64,000 nt of DNA from positions 1-64,000 of the forward strand of contig NZ_NIJF01000044.1 in the NCBI RefSeq assembly GCF_003316765.1, read 5' to 3'. A program made the translations under genes and the position numbers. Shown here in pieces: positions 20,223-29,883 of the stretch. How positions within the stretch are numbered: the first letter of the stretch is position 1; the number at the start of each line of letters is the position of its first letter. This DNA is from Bacillus sp. P14.5. Lineage in GTDB: Bacteria > Bacillota > Bacilli > Bacillales > Bacillaceae_B. Below the pieces are notes generated by a model. The model was not told the origin of the DNA. It saw nothing but the letters and a program-made list of their open reading frames with translations, and ran no database searches.

Positions 20223-22415
20223 ATGGCAAAAGATCAGATACTGACCCCTGAAGAGGTCGTAAAACGGACAAGTGAATATTTGACAGAAGAAGATGTCAAG
20301 CTGGTAAGAAAGGCATATGAGTTTGCCAAGGAAGCGCATAAAGAGCAATTCCGTAAGTCCGGCGAGCCCTATATCATCCATCCGATCCAGGTGGCAGGTA
20401 TCCTTGCAGACCTTGAGATGGACCCTTCTACAGTCGCTGCGGGTTTTTTGCATGATGTTGTCGAAGATACCGGCATTACGCTTGAAGAAATGGAAAACAG
20501 CTTTGGAAAAGAAGTTGCCATGCTTGTCGACGGTGTGACAAAGCTGGGTAAAATCAAATATAAATCTCAGGAAGAGCAGCAGGCCGAAAATCACAGAAAA
20601 ATGTTTGTGGCCATGGCACAGGATATCCGGGTCATTTTGATCAAGCTTGCTGACCGCCTTCACAATATGAGGACGCTGAAGCATCTTCCCAGTGAAAAAC
20701 AAAGAAGGATTTCTAATGAAACCTTGGAAATCTTTGCTCCATTAGCCCACAGGCTCGGTATTTCTAAAATCAAGTGGGAATTGGAAGATACGGCTCTACG
20801 TTACTTGAATCCTCAGCAGTACTACCGAATTGTCAATCTTATGAAAAAGAAGAGAGCGGAGCGGGAACAGTATTTAGATGAGGTCATTGATGAAGTGAAA
20901 ACGAGCATGACTGAAGTGAACATCGAGGCGGATATTTCTGGAAGGCCGAAGCATATTTACAGCATCTACAGAAAGATGGCTCTCCAGAATAAGCAGTTCA
21001 ATGAGATTTATGATTTGCTCGCGGTACGGATCGTCGTAAACAGTATCAAGGATTGTTACGCTGTCCTGGGCATCATCCATACCTGCTGGAAGCCTATGCC
21101 TGGCCGTTTCAAAGATTATATTGCCATGCCTAAACCAAATATGTATCAATCCCTCCATACAACCGTCATAGGCCCTAAAGGCGATCCTCTTGAAGTGCAG
21201 ATCAGGACTTCCGAGATGCATCAGATCGCTGAATACGGGGTTGCTGCTCACTGGGCTTATAAAGAAGGACAGAATGTCGATGAGAAAGCGACCTTGGAAA
21301 AGAAACTCACATGGTTCAGGGAAATTCTTGAGTTTCAGAACGAGTCTGCCAATGCAGAAGAATTCATGGAATCTCTGAAGATCGACCTGTTTTCCGACAT
21401 GGTCTTTATTTTCACACCTAAAGGCGATGTGATTGAACTGCCGGCTGGTTCCGTGCCGATTGACTTTGCTTACCGTATTCACTCTGAAATCGGAAACAAA
21501 ACAATCGGGGCAAAAGTGAACGGAAAAATGGTCACGCTTGATTATAAGCTTCACACCGGGGATATTATCGAAATTCTAACATCTAAACATTCCTATGGTC
21601 CTAGTAAAGACTGGCTCAAGCTTGCGCAAACGTCACAAGCCAAGAATAAGATCAAAACATTCTTCAAAAAGCAGCAGCGTGAAGAGAACATCGAAAAGGG
21701 CAGGGAACTTGTTGAGAAAGAAATCAAAAACCTTGAGTTTGAACTTAAAGAAGTCCTGACACCTGAAAATGTTTCCCGCGTTTCGGAGAAATTCAACTTC
21801 TCTAATGAAGAGGACATGTATGCAGCCGTTGGGTACAGCGGTATAACGGCTGCACAAATCGCCAACAGGCTGACAGAAAAGCTTAGAAAGAAACGCGACC
21901 AGGAAGAATCACTGCAGGATACCATAACGGAGCTGAAAGCAACACAGCCTGCAAAGCGAAAGCGGGATGCGGGCGTTCAGGTGAAGGGAATCGACAATCT
22001 GCTGATCAGGCTTTCCCGATGCTGTAATCCGGTTCCCGGAGACGAAATCATTGGATTCATTACCAAGGGCCGCGGTGTCTCGGTGCATCGATCAGACTGT
22101 ACAAATGTTTCTGCTGATAATGCGGAGCAGCGATTGATACCTGTTGAGTGGGAAAGTGACTTCCCGAACCGTAAGGAATATAACGTGGATATTGAAATTT
22201 CCGGGTTCGACCGCAGAGGCTTGCTGAATGAAGTGCTTCAGGCAGTCAATGAAACGAAGACAAACATCTCAGCAGTAAGCGGGAAATCGGACCGAAATAA
22301 AATGGCAACGATTAATATGTCAATCTCTATTCAAAATATCTCCCACTTGCACAGGGTGGTAGAAAGAATCAAGCAGATATCAGATATCTACGCTGTCAGA
22401 AGGATCATGAATTAA
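20223..22415 (+). CDS. relA: Bifunctional (p)ppGpp synthetase/hydrolase RelA
   Basis: This 730-aa long RSH enzyme makes and degrades (p)ppGpp in the stringent response. In order it shows the HD hydrolase domain (HPIQVAGIL and [11 protein letters not shown], residues about 45-85), the synthetase domain ([20 protein letters not shown], near 300-320), TGS (about 390-450), a zinc-finger-like region ([14 protein letters not shown]) and a C-terminal ACT domain. The ATG at 20223 is 8 nt after AAAGGTGA; a GTG at 20211 overlaps that site. dtd follows after 15 nt. Confidence 0.97.
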   Translation: MAKDQILTPEEVVKRTSEYLTEEDVKLVRKAYEFAKEAHKEQFRKSGEPYIIHPIQVAGILADLEMDPSTVAAGFLHDVVEDTGITLEEMENSFGKEVAMLVDGVTKLGKIKYKSQEEQQAENHRKMFVAMAQDIRVILIKLADRLHNMRTLKHLPSEKQRRISNETLEIFAPLAHRLGISKIKWELEDTALRYLNPQQYYRIVNLMKKKRAEREQYLDEVIDEVKTSMTEVNIEADISGRPKHIYSIYRKMALQNKQFNEIYDLLAVRIVVNSIKDCYAVLGIIHTCWKPMPGRFKDYIAMPKPNMYQSLHTTVIGPKGDPLEVQIRTSEMHQIAEYGVAAHWAYKEGQNVDEKATLEKKLTWFREILEFQNESANAEEFMESLKIDLFSDMVFIFTPKGDVIELPAGSVPIDFAYRIHSEIGNKTIGAKVNGKMVTLDYKLHTGDIIEILTSKHSYGPSKDWLKLAQTSQAKNKIKTFFKKQQREENIEKGRELVEKEIKNLEFELKEVLTPENVSRVSEKFNFSNEEDMYAAVGYSGITAAQIANRLTEKLRKKRDQEESLQDTITELKATQPAKRKRDAGVQVKGIDNLLIRLSRCCNPVPGDEIIGFITKGRGVSVHRSDCTNVSADNAEQRLIPVEWESDFPNRKEYNVDIEISGFDRRGLLNEVLQAVNETKTNISAVSGKSDRNKMATINMSISIQNISHLHRVVERIKQISDIYAVRRIMN

Positions 22416-22430
22416 GGAGTTATAATTGAA

Positions 22431-22871
22431 ATGAAAGTAGTACTTCAACGAAGCCGTGAAGCTTCTGTGACTGCAGAGGGTGAATTGAGCGGTGAAATTA
22501 AATCAGGTTTTGTGCTGCTGGTCGGTGTCACCCATGAGGACACCGAAAAGGATGCAGGCTGGCTTGCGGATAAAATTGTAAACCTTCGCGTGTTTGAAGA
22601 CGATGAAGGAAAGATGAATCGTTCGTTGCTGGATGTGGGAGGAGAAATCCTATCTGTATCTCAATTCACTCTATATGGTGATTGCAGAAAGGGAAGGCGC
22701 CCTAACTTTATGGGGGCTGCTAAACCACAGCAGGCAGAGAAGATTTATGACTACTTCAATGAACAATTAACAAGCAAAGGGGTCAAGGTCGAAACAGGTG
22801 TCTTTGGCAGCATGATGGATGTCAAGCTGACTAACGACGGCCCTGTAACCTTGATTATTGAGAGTCCTTAA
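22431..22871 (+). CDS. dtd: D-aminoacyl-tRNA deacylase
   Basis: Dtd (146 aa) removes D-amino acids and glycine wrongly attached to tRNA. The two family signatures are present: SQFTLYGD (about residues 78-85) and the C-terminal [12 protein letters not shown] carrying the cross-subunit Gly-Pro motif. AAGGAG precedes the ATG. relA-dtd linkage is common in Firmicutes. A terminator follows. Confidence 0.96.
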   Translation: MKVVLQRSREASVTAEGELSGEIKSGFVLLVGVTHEDTEKDAGWLADKIVNLRVFEDDEGKMNRSLLDVGGEILSVSQFTLYGDCRKGRRPNFMGAAKPQQAEKIYDYFNEQLTSKGVKVETGVFGSMMDVKLTNDGPVTLIIESP

Positions 22872-22876
22872 ATTAC

Positions 22877-22915
22877 AAAAGGGATGAAGATTAGAAAATC
22901 TTCATCCCTTTTTTA
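22877..22915 (+). terminator. Terminator after relA-dtd
   Basis: AAAGGGATGAAGATT pairs with AATCTTCATCCCTTT around a 4-nt AGAA loop, then TTTT. Confidence 0.9.
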
Positions 22916-23055
22916 TGACCCTAGGTAACACCCGGCTATGGGGTTCCAGAGAGCTGATATTGCTTTATGAGATAGGATAAGTGCATTAACCTGGTATTTA
23001 TTTTGATCCCTGCAGAGGTATGCCTTCTGAAGGACGTGAATAATTCTATCTAAGA

Positions 23056-23190
23056 TTAAGCGGAATTTTTCCGGTTAATCTGTGGGATAGAATCGAATTG
23101 CGGGCAAATAAGCGGAAATTTTCCGCTTAAGCACAATAAAATGAACGATTTTCGCTTCTTTTTAGAGAATAAGCGGAATTTCTTCCCTTA
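23056..23190. repeat. Tandem hairpin array G: three AAGCGGAA units
   Basis: TAAGCGGAA occurs at 23057, 23109 and 23170, spaced 52 and 61 bp. The middle copy is a clean palindrome, AAGCGGAAATTTTCCGCTT; the others are degraded hairpins. A single related piece (TTAGCGGAATATTTCC) is also present near 37383. It fits the 52-bp class of intergenic arrays. Confidence 0.55.
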
Positions 23191-23263
23191 TTCAAAGTGA
23201 GAACGAATTGCTAGAGAAAGCCTTATAGGTCAAGTCCGGCAAAAGAGGCCTCCACCCGCAGAG

Positions 23264-23622
23264 AAGAGGCTGGGACAAAAGTAGAAAACTAATTGATGCA
23301 AGTAGAAATCATCGAAAATAAAACCGCATGAGATCAAGGTTATATACTTGATCTCATGCGGTTCATTTTTGTTATTAGGCTCTTACCTTAAAGATGTTAT
23401 TTTTTAGATTAGGTTATCCGCCAGTTCCTGATCGTAGGCGGATTGGAGCGGAAGGTGTGCGACCTCCTGCGGGACTAGCGGGACAGGTGAGACCCCGCAG
23501 GCATAGCCGAGGAGGCTCAGCGCCCGCCCCGCGGAGTCGTGCACCTGGAGCGGAAATCCTTTCTTTATACTCAGACACATTCTTTTGAAAAGAGCTTTTT
23601 ATAAGGTTTTGTCCCAGCCTTT
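23264..23622. repeat. Inverted-repeat-bounded intergenic unit
   Basis: AGGCTGGGACAAAA (23267-23280) and its exact complement TTTTGTCCCAGCCT (23607-23620) bound about 354 bp. Inside are a 17-bp perfect hairpin (23322-23338 with 23347-23363, AACCGCATGAGATCAAG) and a complete palindromic element (23440-23559). No ORF resembling a transposase is inside. It may be a non-autonomous mobile or structural element. Confidence 0.6.
23440..23559 (+). repeat. Dispersed palindromic element, copy 3
   Basis: It runs from GGATTGGAGCGGAAGG to CTGGAGCGGAAATCC. The terminal stem is GGTGTGCGAC with GTCGTGCACC (two wobble pairs), and inner CCTGCGGG pairs with CCCCGCAGG. Confidence 0.85.
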
Positions 23623-23708
23623 TGATTTACTGTTTAAAAAAATTAAAGCCATTTAAACTTTTAAATTTCCCGGCTGAGTATATTACCTTGGTGCTTTCGT
23701 AATTCATT

Positions 23709-25457
23709 TCACTCCGAAAAATAATCATCCAGTCCATAATATATACTTCTTGCGGCCATGTCCTGAAAGCTGTGTGTGCTCGACAGTGCTTCTTCAGAAG
23801 GATTGCTGAGGTATCCCAGTTCCAGAAGGACAGCAGGCTGTTTATTTTCCCTTATGACATAATAGTCCCCTTGCTTGAGCCCTCTGTTTCTTGAAGAAAG
23901 ACTTTTGGCAAGGCTGTCCAGTACTGTCTGAGATAATTCTTTTTGATATTGATGATAATAATAGGCCGTATACCCTTTTACGGATGAATCACTGATGCTG
24001 TCATAGTGGATGCTGATGAAAGCATCGCTATCGTGGTAATGTGCCAGGGCAACCCTGGTATTCAGCGAGGAGTACGAATCGTCGTTTCTCGTCAGGATTA
24101 CATTGGCACCTGCATTCTTCAGTAGATCATAGAGTATTTGAGAGGTGGACAATGTAAGCTCTTTTTCAAATGTGCCTCTATAGCCGATGGTCCCGCTGTC
24201 ACGGCCTCCATGACCTGGATCAATCAAGATGGTCTTACCTTTAAGTCCACCGCTTTTTGGTTTGTTTGCTGCTTCTTGGCTGCGAGAACCGGAAACGGAG
24301 ACTATCCAGCCGGCGACAAATCCGGATTGCCCGTTGCTTAGAGAGACCTCATACCACTCTCCAGACTTTTTCTTGATAGGAAAAGTTTCTCCTGAGGAAA
24401 CCCTGGCAACGATGGCTGAATTAGTAGAGGCTGAGCTTCTTAAGTTCGTTCCGTTATAAAGGATTTGTACCTCTCCTGTTTCAATCCTGCTCTGTTGTTT
24501 TTCGGGTTTTTCCCCAACTGTTTTCTCAATATACCATCCTGCAGCCCAACCGGTTTTTCCTCCCTTGAGGGAAAGTTTATACCAGTTGCTCTCCTCTTCA
24601 AGGATCTCAAATACCTCACCATGCTTGACTGAGCCGATTACTTCTCCATTCAAATCTGCTTTTTCCCTGATATTCAGGGTATGGATCGTGACTTTTCCGA
24701 AGGCTGCCTGATTGGCGGGCGGTTTGCTGGCTGACGATGGTTTCTCTATGTACTGGCTGCTCACCCATCCTTCCGTGTTCCCGAATCCGATACGGAACCA
24801 GCCTGATACACTTCCGGTGACCGGAACTTTATCTCCTTTATTCAGTTTTCCGAGAACACTGCCATTTAATCCTGGAGAGTTTCGGACGTTTAAAGAATTA
24901 TCCGTCGAAACGCCTGTCCAATTTTCATTTTGGATTGTACTTGTGCCTTCCCTGTCTTCTAGTGGGGGATCATCCCCTGTTATGTAATCTTTGTGAACCC
25001 AGCCTGAATTCTGTCCTGCGGAGATTTCAAACCAGTTACCATTGTCCCCTGTTATAGTGATTTCCTGGCCTTTTTGCAGAGTTGCAACGACAGGATGGTT
25101 TGTTCCTGCGCCTTGTCTGATTCTCAAGCCGTCTTCAGAAACGATTCCTTTCCGGTCATCCGAGCTCTTACTAAGGGTAACCAGCCAGTTTGCGACCCAC
25201 CCGGTTTGGGAGGCAGTCAACTGGATTTCATACCAGTCCCTCTCCCGAGATACGATTGGGAACTTATCTCCCTTATGGACTTGTTTCGCGACTGAAAAAC
25301 TCAGACCGGGTCCGTTCCTGACATTCAGAGATTCAGTGTTGATGATGATGCCCTCTCCCTCAGCCACAGCCTTACCGGCGTTAAATACAGGCAATGAGCT
25401 CATCAGCAAAAATGAAACAATGAATGAATAAAGAATTTTTTTGATTAAAAACACCAC
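23709..25457 (-). CDS. N-acetylmuramoyl-L-alanine amidase with five SH3b domains
   Basis: The product is 582 aa and exported: a basic and hydrophobic signal peptide covers about residues 1-32. It carries five bacterial SH3 repeats (each with LNVRNGPG- or IREKADLNG-like starts and a GWVANWL- or GWVHKDYI-like end). A C-terminal Amidase_3 catalytic domain (about 410-580) shows the zinc ligands in DPGHGGRDSG, a Glu in FEKELTL, HYD in FISIHYDS, and the catalytic Glu in LLELGYLSNP. It cleaves the amide between muramic acid and the stem peptide. B. subtilis YrvJ occupies the same place next to dtd. The start is uncertain: GTG at 25457 or 25454, since AGGTGG overlaps them. Confidence 0.9.
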   Translation of the reverse strand: MVFLIKKILYSFIVSFLLMSSLPVFNAGKAVAEGEGIIINTESLNVRNGPGLSFSVAKQVHKGDKFPIVSRERDWYEIQLTASQTGWVANWLVTLSKSSDDRKGIVSEDGLRIRQGAGTNHPVVATLQKGQEITITGDNGNWFEISAGQNSGWVHKDYITGDDPPLEDREGTSTIQNENWTGVSTDNSLNVRNSPGLNGSVLGKLNKGDKVPVTGSVSGWFRIGFGNTEGWVSSQYIEKPSSASKPPANQAAFGKVTIHTLNIREKADLNGEVIGSVKHGEVFEILEEESNWYKLSLKGGKTGWAAGWYIEKTVGEKPEKQQSRIETGEVQILYNGTNLRSSASTNSAIVARVSSGETFPIKKKSGEWYEVSLSNGQSGFVAGWIVSVSGSRSQEAANKPKSGGLKGKTILIDPGHGGRDSGTIGYRGTFEKELTLSTSQILYDLLKNAGANVILTRNDDSYSSLNTRVALAHYHDSDAFISIHYDSISDSSVKGYTAYYYHQYQKELSQTVLDSLAKSLSSRNRGLKQGDYYVIRENKQPAVLLELGYLSNPSEEALSSTHSFQDMAARSIYYGLDDYFSE

Positions 25458-25591
25458 CTAATTTGCGGGATATTTATCCAGTATAGTCTATGAAATAATT
25501 CTCCGTAAATAAGAAAAATCCTTTTAGATGAAAGAAATTTCTCTGGTTTGGAAATGATATGTAACAAGATAAGAGGAAAGGGTGGGTCCGG

Positions 25592-25768
25592 ATGAGAGCG
25601 AGTGAAAAAGGCATAAGCAGTTTTAATGGGGAGAATCAGCTGTTTGGCGTTAACTTCCATAGTTTTTTGGAAAAAGAGAAGAATGCAGACAGCTATGAAT
25701 TGGCTTCAGAATTTGGTTTGACCTTGGCAGGGGTCCGTCAATTGAAAAAGAAAATGGAACGATCGTAA
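25592..25768 (+). CDS. Small helix-turn-helix-like protein (YrzK-like position)
   Basis: A 58-aa ORF starts at ATG 25592 behind a GGAAAGGGTGG ribosome binding site. Its C-terminal half (SYELASEFGLTLAGVRQLKK) looks like a helix-turn-helix or sigma region 4-like segment. B. subtilis has a short gene, yrzK, at this position between yrvJ and hisS. I infer homology from position and size only. The function is unknown. Confidence 0.65.
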   Translation: MRASEKGISSFNGENQLFGVNFHSFLEKEKNADSYELASEFGLTLAGVRQLKKKMERS

Positions 25769-25784
25769 ATTTTATCAGAATCCC

Positions 25785-25813
25785 TTGACATCTAAGCAAG
25801 CCATCCGTATTAT
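25785..25813 (+). promoter_or_regulatory. Promoter of the hisS-aspS T-box operon
   Basis: A consensus TTGACA (25785-25790) is 17 bp from TATTAT (25808-25813). Transcription would start near 25820, just before the T-box leader. Confidence 0.8.
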
Positions 25814-25821
25814 TATAGAAA

Positions 25822-26097
25822 TAAAATAACTATACAAATATTTCTGTTGATGGAGCATAGTAGCTGAAATAACAGGTGTAAAGAGAGGAAATGCCTCGGC
25901 TGAAAGCATTTCTGCATACTGGTTCAGTGAATGAACACTCCGGAGGATTCCTGTTGAACGATTCATATCCAAGGCGGGAACGTACCAGGCGTTAACTGGC
26001 TAAGTGGAAGCAATTCATTGCTTCAATTAGGGTGGCACCACGGGAATCCAAAGCTCTCGTCCCTTGTATATTTTACAAGGGATGGAGAGCTTTTTTT
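25822..26097 (+). promoter_or_regulatory. T-box riboswitch leader of hisS-aspS
   Basis: The T-box core AGGGTGGCACCACGGG lies at 26029-26044. It is followed by the terminator stem AAGCTCTCGTCCCTTGTA pairing with TACAAGGGATGGAGAGCTT and a T-run to 26097. Upstream is a long Stem I region. At 25936-25938 a CAC (His) follows GAA. In the alaS leader of this window the codon follows GAAC instead, which here would give ACT, so the specifier frame is not certain. Uncharged tRNA binding would block the terminator. Confidence 0.88.
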
Positions 26098-26157
26098 ATT
26101 GTTTTTTCCAAACTATGGCAAAAACGACTTTGATAATCAGGGAAGGGGATCCAAGTT

Positions 26158-27438
26158 ATGTCTATTCAAATTCCTCGCGGTACGCAGGATATACTGCCTG
26201 CAGATTCAGTCAAATGGCAGTATGTTGAAAAAACAGCAGCCGATATCTGCTCAAACTATCAATATGAAGAAATCCGCACACCAATCTTTGAATCGAGCGA
26301 ATTATTCTTACGGGGCGTGGGCGATACGACAGACATCGTTCAAAAAGAGATGTATGTATTTGAAGACCAGGGTGGAAGGAGCCTCGCTCTAAGGCCTGAG
26401 GGGACAGCTTCGGTTGTGCGTTCCTACGTTCAGAATAAAATGTTTGGCTATGCCGGCCAGCCTGTCAAACTGTTCTACACTGGACCAATGTTCCGTTATG
26501 AAAGACCGCAGGCGGGACGCTACCGCCAGTTTGTACAATTTGGCATCGAAGCCTTAGGAAGTGAAGATCCTTCTATTGATGCAGAAGTAATTTCGGTTGC
26601 AATGGAGATTTACACTAAACTTGGCTTGAAAGACCTGAAGCTTGTGATTAATACACTGGGAGATAATGAAAGCCGGACAGCGCATCGTGAAGCCCTGATC
26701 GCTCACTTTCAGCCCCGGATTGGCGAGTTCTGCAGCGACTGCCAGAACAGGCTCGAGAAGAATCCATTGAGAATTTTAGATTGCAAGAAAGACCGGGATC
26801 ACGAATTAATGAAAACAGCTCCTTCTATTTTAGATTTTTTGAATGAAGAATCGAAACAATACTTTGAGAAGGTGCAAAAATACTTGGAAGCAATGGAGAT
26901 TTCTTTTGAAGTCGACCCTACACTCGTGAGGGGGCTGGATTATTATAATCACACTGCCTTTGAAATCATGAGCAAAGCTGAAGGGTTTGGTGCCATCACC
27001 ACTCTATGCGGAGGCGGGCGTTACAATGGCCTTGTCGAAATGATTGGCGGCCCGGCTACACCGGGTATCGGATTTGCTTTCAGTATCGAACGTCTGTTAT
27101 CCGCTTTGGAGGCAGAAGGTGTGGAATTGCCGGTTCAACCTGAAATGGACTGCTACATAGTTACAATGGGCGAAGAAGCGAAGGATTATTCAGTGAAACT
27201 GCTGCATAAGCTTCGCCAGGCCGGACTATCGGGAGAGAAGGATTATCTTGACCGCAAAGTAAAGGCACAGTTCAAATCTGCGGACAGAATGAATGCTAAG
27301 CTTGTAGCCGTGCTTGGCGAGGATGAGTTGAAAGAAAACAAAATCAACCTGAAAGATATGAGCACAGGTGAACAGAAGCTGGTAGATCTGGATGTATTTG
27401 TTGAAGAGGTAAAAAACATCGCGGTTAAGGAGGAGTAG
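26158..27438 (+). CDS. hisS: Histidyl-tRNA synthetase
   Basis: HisRS (426 aa) is a class II synthetase. It has N-terminal IQIPRGTQDILP, motif 2 (MFRYERPQAGRYRQFVQFG), the His-specific loops LVRGLDYYNHTAFEI and GGGRYNGLVE, motif 3 (PGIGFAFSIERLL), and a C-terminal anticodon domain. AGGGAAGGGGA precedes the ATG. It is the first gene after the T-box leader, and aspS follows after 3 nt. Confidence 0.98.
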   Translation: MSIQIPRGTQDILPADSVKWQYVEKTAADICSNYQYEEIRTPIFESSELFLRGVGDTTDIVQKEMYVFEDQGGRSLALRPEGTASVVRSYVQNKMFGYAGQPVKLFYTGPMFRYERPQAGRYRQFVQFGIEALGSEDPSIDAEVISVAMEIYTKLGLKDLKLVINTLGDNESRTAHREALIAHFQPRIGEFCSDCQNRLEKNPLRILDCKKDRDHELMKTAPSILDFLNEESKQYFEKVQKYLEAMEISFEVDPTLVRGLDYYNHTAFEIMSKAEGFGAITTLCGGGRYNGLVEMIGGPATPGIGFAFSIERLLSALEAEGVELPVQPEMDCYIVTMGEEAKDYSVKLLHKLRQAGLSGEKDYLDRKVKAQFKSADRMNAKLVAVLGEDELKENKINLKDMSTGEQKLVDLDVFVEEVKNIAVKEE

Positions 27439-27441
27439 CAT

Positions 27442-29208
27442 ATGAGAAGAACAGTATATTGCGGAGAAGTGACTGAGAAATTCATCGGTGAAAAAGTGAC
27501 ACTAAAGGGATGGGTGCAAAAACGGAGAGATCTTGGAGGCTTGATTTTCATCGACCTGCGTGACCGAAAAGGAATCGTGCAGATTGTCTTTAATCCTGAA
27601 ACATCAAGTGAGGCTTTGGCCACAGCTGAAAAAATCAGGAACGAATTCGTCCTCTCTGTAACCGGCCTGGTTTCAGCTAGGGAAAAAGGAACAATCAATG
27701 ACAATCTTAAGACAGGCAAAATTGAAATCCACGCTGAAGAAGTGGAAATCATCAATGAAGCGAAGACACCTCCATTTGTTATTGAAGATGGAAAAGAGGT
27801 TTCCGAGGAACTTCGTTTAAAGTACCGCTACCTGGATTTAAGAAGAAAAGCGATGCTGGACACGTTCCAGATGAGAAGCAATGTAACCAAGTCATTCCGT
27901 GACTTCTTAAGTGAAAATGATTTCCTGGATGTCGAAACGCCGATCCTGACTAAGAGCACTCCGGAAGGCGCACGTGATTACCTGGTGCCAAGCAGAGTGC
28001 ACCCTGGTGAATTTTATGCTTTGCCTCAGTCGCCGCAAATTTTTAAACAGCTGCTGATGGTATCAGGCTTCGACCGCTACTATCAAATTGCCCGGTGCTT
28101 CCGCGATGAAGATTTACGTGCTGACCGCCAGCCGGAATTCACTCAAATAGATATCGAAATGAGTTTCATGGATCAAGAGGAAATCATCGCCCTGGTTGAA
28201 AAGATGATGCAAAAGCTGATGAAGGACGTCAAAGGAATGAACATCACTGAGGCATTCCCCCGAATGACTTATCAGGATGCCATGAGCCGGTATGGGTCGG
28301 ATAAACCGGATACCCGTTTCGCCATGGAATTGGTCGATGTGTCAGAGTCTGTGAAAGATTCCGGATTCAAAGTATTCGCAAGCACTGTTGCCAACGGCGG
28401 GGAAGTTAAATTGATCAATGTCAAAGGAGGAGCAGATAAGTACTCTCGTAAAGATATTGATGGTTTGACTGAATTCACCAGCCGTTACGGCGCTAAAGGT
28501 CTTGCATGGATGAAGGTTGAAGAAGCTGAATTGAAGGGACCAATTTCAAAATTCTTCTCTCCAGGAGAACAATCTTCTTTAAGAGAGTATGCATCTGCTC
28601 AACAAGGAGACCTCCTGCTGTTTGTCGCTGACAAAAAGTCAGTCGTGGCAGATGCGCTTGGTGCGTTGAGACTGAAACTGGGAAAAGAACTTGGCCTGAT
28701 CGACGAAAGCAAGTTCAACTTCCTATGGGTGACGGACTGGCCGCTTCTTGAGTATGATGAAGAAGATGGCCGCTACTACGCTGCCCATCATCCATTCACC
28801 ATGCCTGTAAGAAGCGAAGTGGACATGCTCGAAACAGAACCGGCCAAAGTCCGTGCACAAGCATACGACCTTGTCCTCAACGGCTACGAGCTCGGTGGAG
28901 GATCACTTCGTATTTATGAGCGAGATGTACAAGAGAAAATGTTCCAGGTCCTTGGTTTCTCTAGAGAAGAAGCCCAAGAACAATTCGGATTCTTACTGGA
29001 AGCTTTCGAATACGGAACACCTCCTCATGGTGGTATAGCACTGGGATTAGACAGGCTGGTAATGCTGCTCGCCGGCAGAAGCAACCTAAGGGATACCATC
29101 GCGTTCCCTAAGACAGCCAGTGCGAGTGACCTTCTGACAGCGGCACCAAGTGAAGTGGACACAGCCCAGTTAGACGAACTCGGATTAAGACTAAAAAATG
29201 GTGAATAA
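27442..29208 (+). CDS. aspS: Aspartyl-tRNA synthetase (bacterial type)
   Basis: AspRS (588 aa) has an N-terminal OB anticodon domain (about 1-105), the class II catalytic core with motif 2 region [16 protein letters not shown], a bacterial GAD insertion (about 300-410), [11 protein letters not shown], and motif 3 [24 protein letters not shown] precedes the ATG within hisS. It is cotranscribed with hisS under the T-box. Whether it charges only Asp, or also Asn, cannot be read directly. Confidence 0.98.
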   Translation: MRRTVYCGEVTEKFIGEKVTLKGWVQKRRDLGGLIFIDLRDRKGIVQIVFNPETSSEALATAEKIRNEFVLSVTGLVSAREKGTINDNLKTGKIEIHAEEVEIINEAKTPPFVIEDGKEVSEELRLKYRYLDLRRKAMLDTFQMRSNVTKSFRDFLSENDFLDVETPILTKSTPEGARDYLVPSRVHPGEFYALPQSPQIFKQLLMVSGFDRYYQIARCFRDEDLRADRQPEFTQIDIEMSFMDQEEIIALVEKMMQKLMKDVKGMNITEAFPRMTYQDAMSRYGSDKPDTRFAMELVDVSESVKDSGFKVFASTVANGGEVKLINVKGGADKYSRKDIDGLTEFTSRYGAKGLAWMKVEEAELKGPISKFFSPGEQSSLREYASAQQGDLLLFVADKKSVVADALGALRLKLGKELGLIDESKFNFLWVTDWPLLEYDEEDGRYYAAHHPFTMPVRSEVDMLETEPAKVRAQAYDLVLNGYELGGGSLRIYERDVQEKMFQVLGFSREEAQEQFGFLLEAFEYGTPPHGGIALGLDRLVMLLAGRSNLRDTIAFPKTASASDLLTAAPSEVDTAQLDELGLRLKNGE

Positions 29209-29225
29209 GACCTAACCGTTTTAAA

Positions 29226-29254
29226 TTGATATTAATTGATAATTGTGATATTAT
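29226..29254 (+). promoter_or_regulatory. Promoter of 6S RNA
   Basis: TTGATA (29226-29231) and TATTAT (29249-29254) are 17 bp apart and lie directly upstream of the 6S RNA. Confidence 0.65.
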
Positions 29255-29261
29255 CTTTACA

Positions 29262-29464
29262 ACACCTTAACAAAGTCCTGATGTGTTCGTTGTTTTACCT
29301 ATTAGTTTTGACCGAACATTTCTATCTACGGGAGCCTGACGTTTTCAAGCGGCGTTAATGCCTCTGGCTGGAGGACTAACAAAACTTTGGAACAAGGCAC
29401 CCACCTGCTGAGTGCGGGTTCAAAACGATAGATCCTCAGCGACGGCACGATCGGGACTTTGTTA
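29262..29464 (+). ncRNA. ssrS: 6S RNA (SsrS/BsrA type)
   Basis: 6S RNA mimics an open promoter and binds sigma-A RNA polymerase. The ends AACAAAGTCC (from about 29269) and GGGACTTTGTT (to about 29463) pair to close the long hairpin. The central part contains the Bacillus-type ACATTTCTATCTACGGG and CTGACGTTTTCAAG segments. The position between aspS and the tcdA gene is that of bsrA in B. subtilis. The precursor may run to the terminator at 29487-29513. Ends are approximate. Confidence 0.92.
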
Positions 29465-29486
29465 ACTACTATATTGAATATTACTG

Positions 29487-29513
29487 CCTCTTGCTTCGGC
29501 AAGGGGTTTTTTT
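29487..29513 (+). terminator. Terminator after 6S RNA
   Basis: CCTCTTGC pairs with GCAAGGGG over a TTCG tetraloop, followed by seven T. Confidence 0.85.
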
Positions 29514-29883
29514 GTGTTTCCTGAGGGTAAAATGAAGATGTAGTGCAATAGGAATAATGGAATTTTCTTGTTCTGGATTATGGAAATTTGAATTATAACT
29601 TATGCTCGGAAGTCTGGCTGTCTTCGGTCGGGAGCGAGTGTATTTTTAAGTTAGATATGTCATCTGACCGAAGCAAGGAGCCCGCACGCCTGCCCTGCGG
29701 AGTCGTGCGGCTGGAACGGAAGTCAACTTACCCTTTAAAAAACAACAATAGTCTTTAACAGAGCCATTTGAAAAAATGCATTAGAAACATTATTCCTATA
29801 GGATAGGTTGCATTAAAGCGGACCATCGTTTATTCTTAGTCAGTAATCATACATTGAAACTTCTTATAACGGAGATGATCTAA
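29514..29883. other. Intergenic region with a remnant of the palindromic element
   Basis: No gene is visible. About 29680-29727 holds the 3' end of the palindromic element (GCGGAGTCGTGCGGCTGG then AACGGAAGTCAACT), followed by the usual TTAAAAAACAACAAT flank. The 5' part is not recognisable. Confidence 0.55.

Noticed and set aside
23394..23588. 64-aa Arg/Pro-rich ORF
   Set aside because: It is a translation of the palindromic element and has no ribosome binding site; similar frames appear in every copy.
23264..23622. Insertion sequence
   Set aside because: There is no transposase frame inside and no clear target duplication, so I list it only as an inverted-repeat unit.
29262..29513. T-box or other riboswitch after aspS
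   Set aside because: There is no T-box core. The closing stem and central segments fit 6S RNA, and the position matches bsrA.
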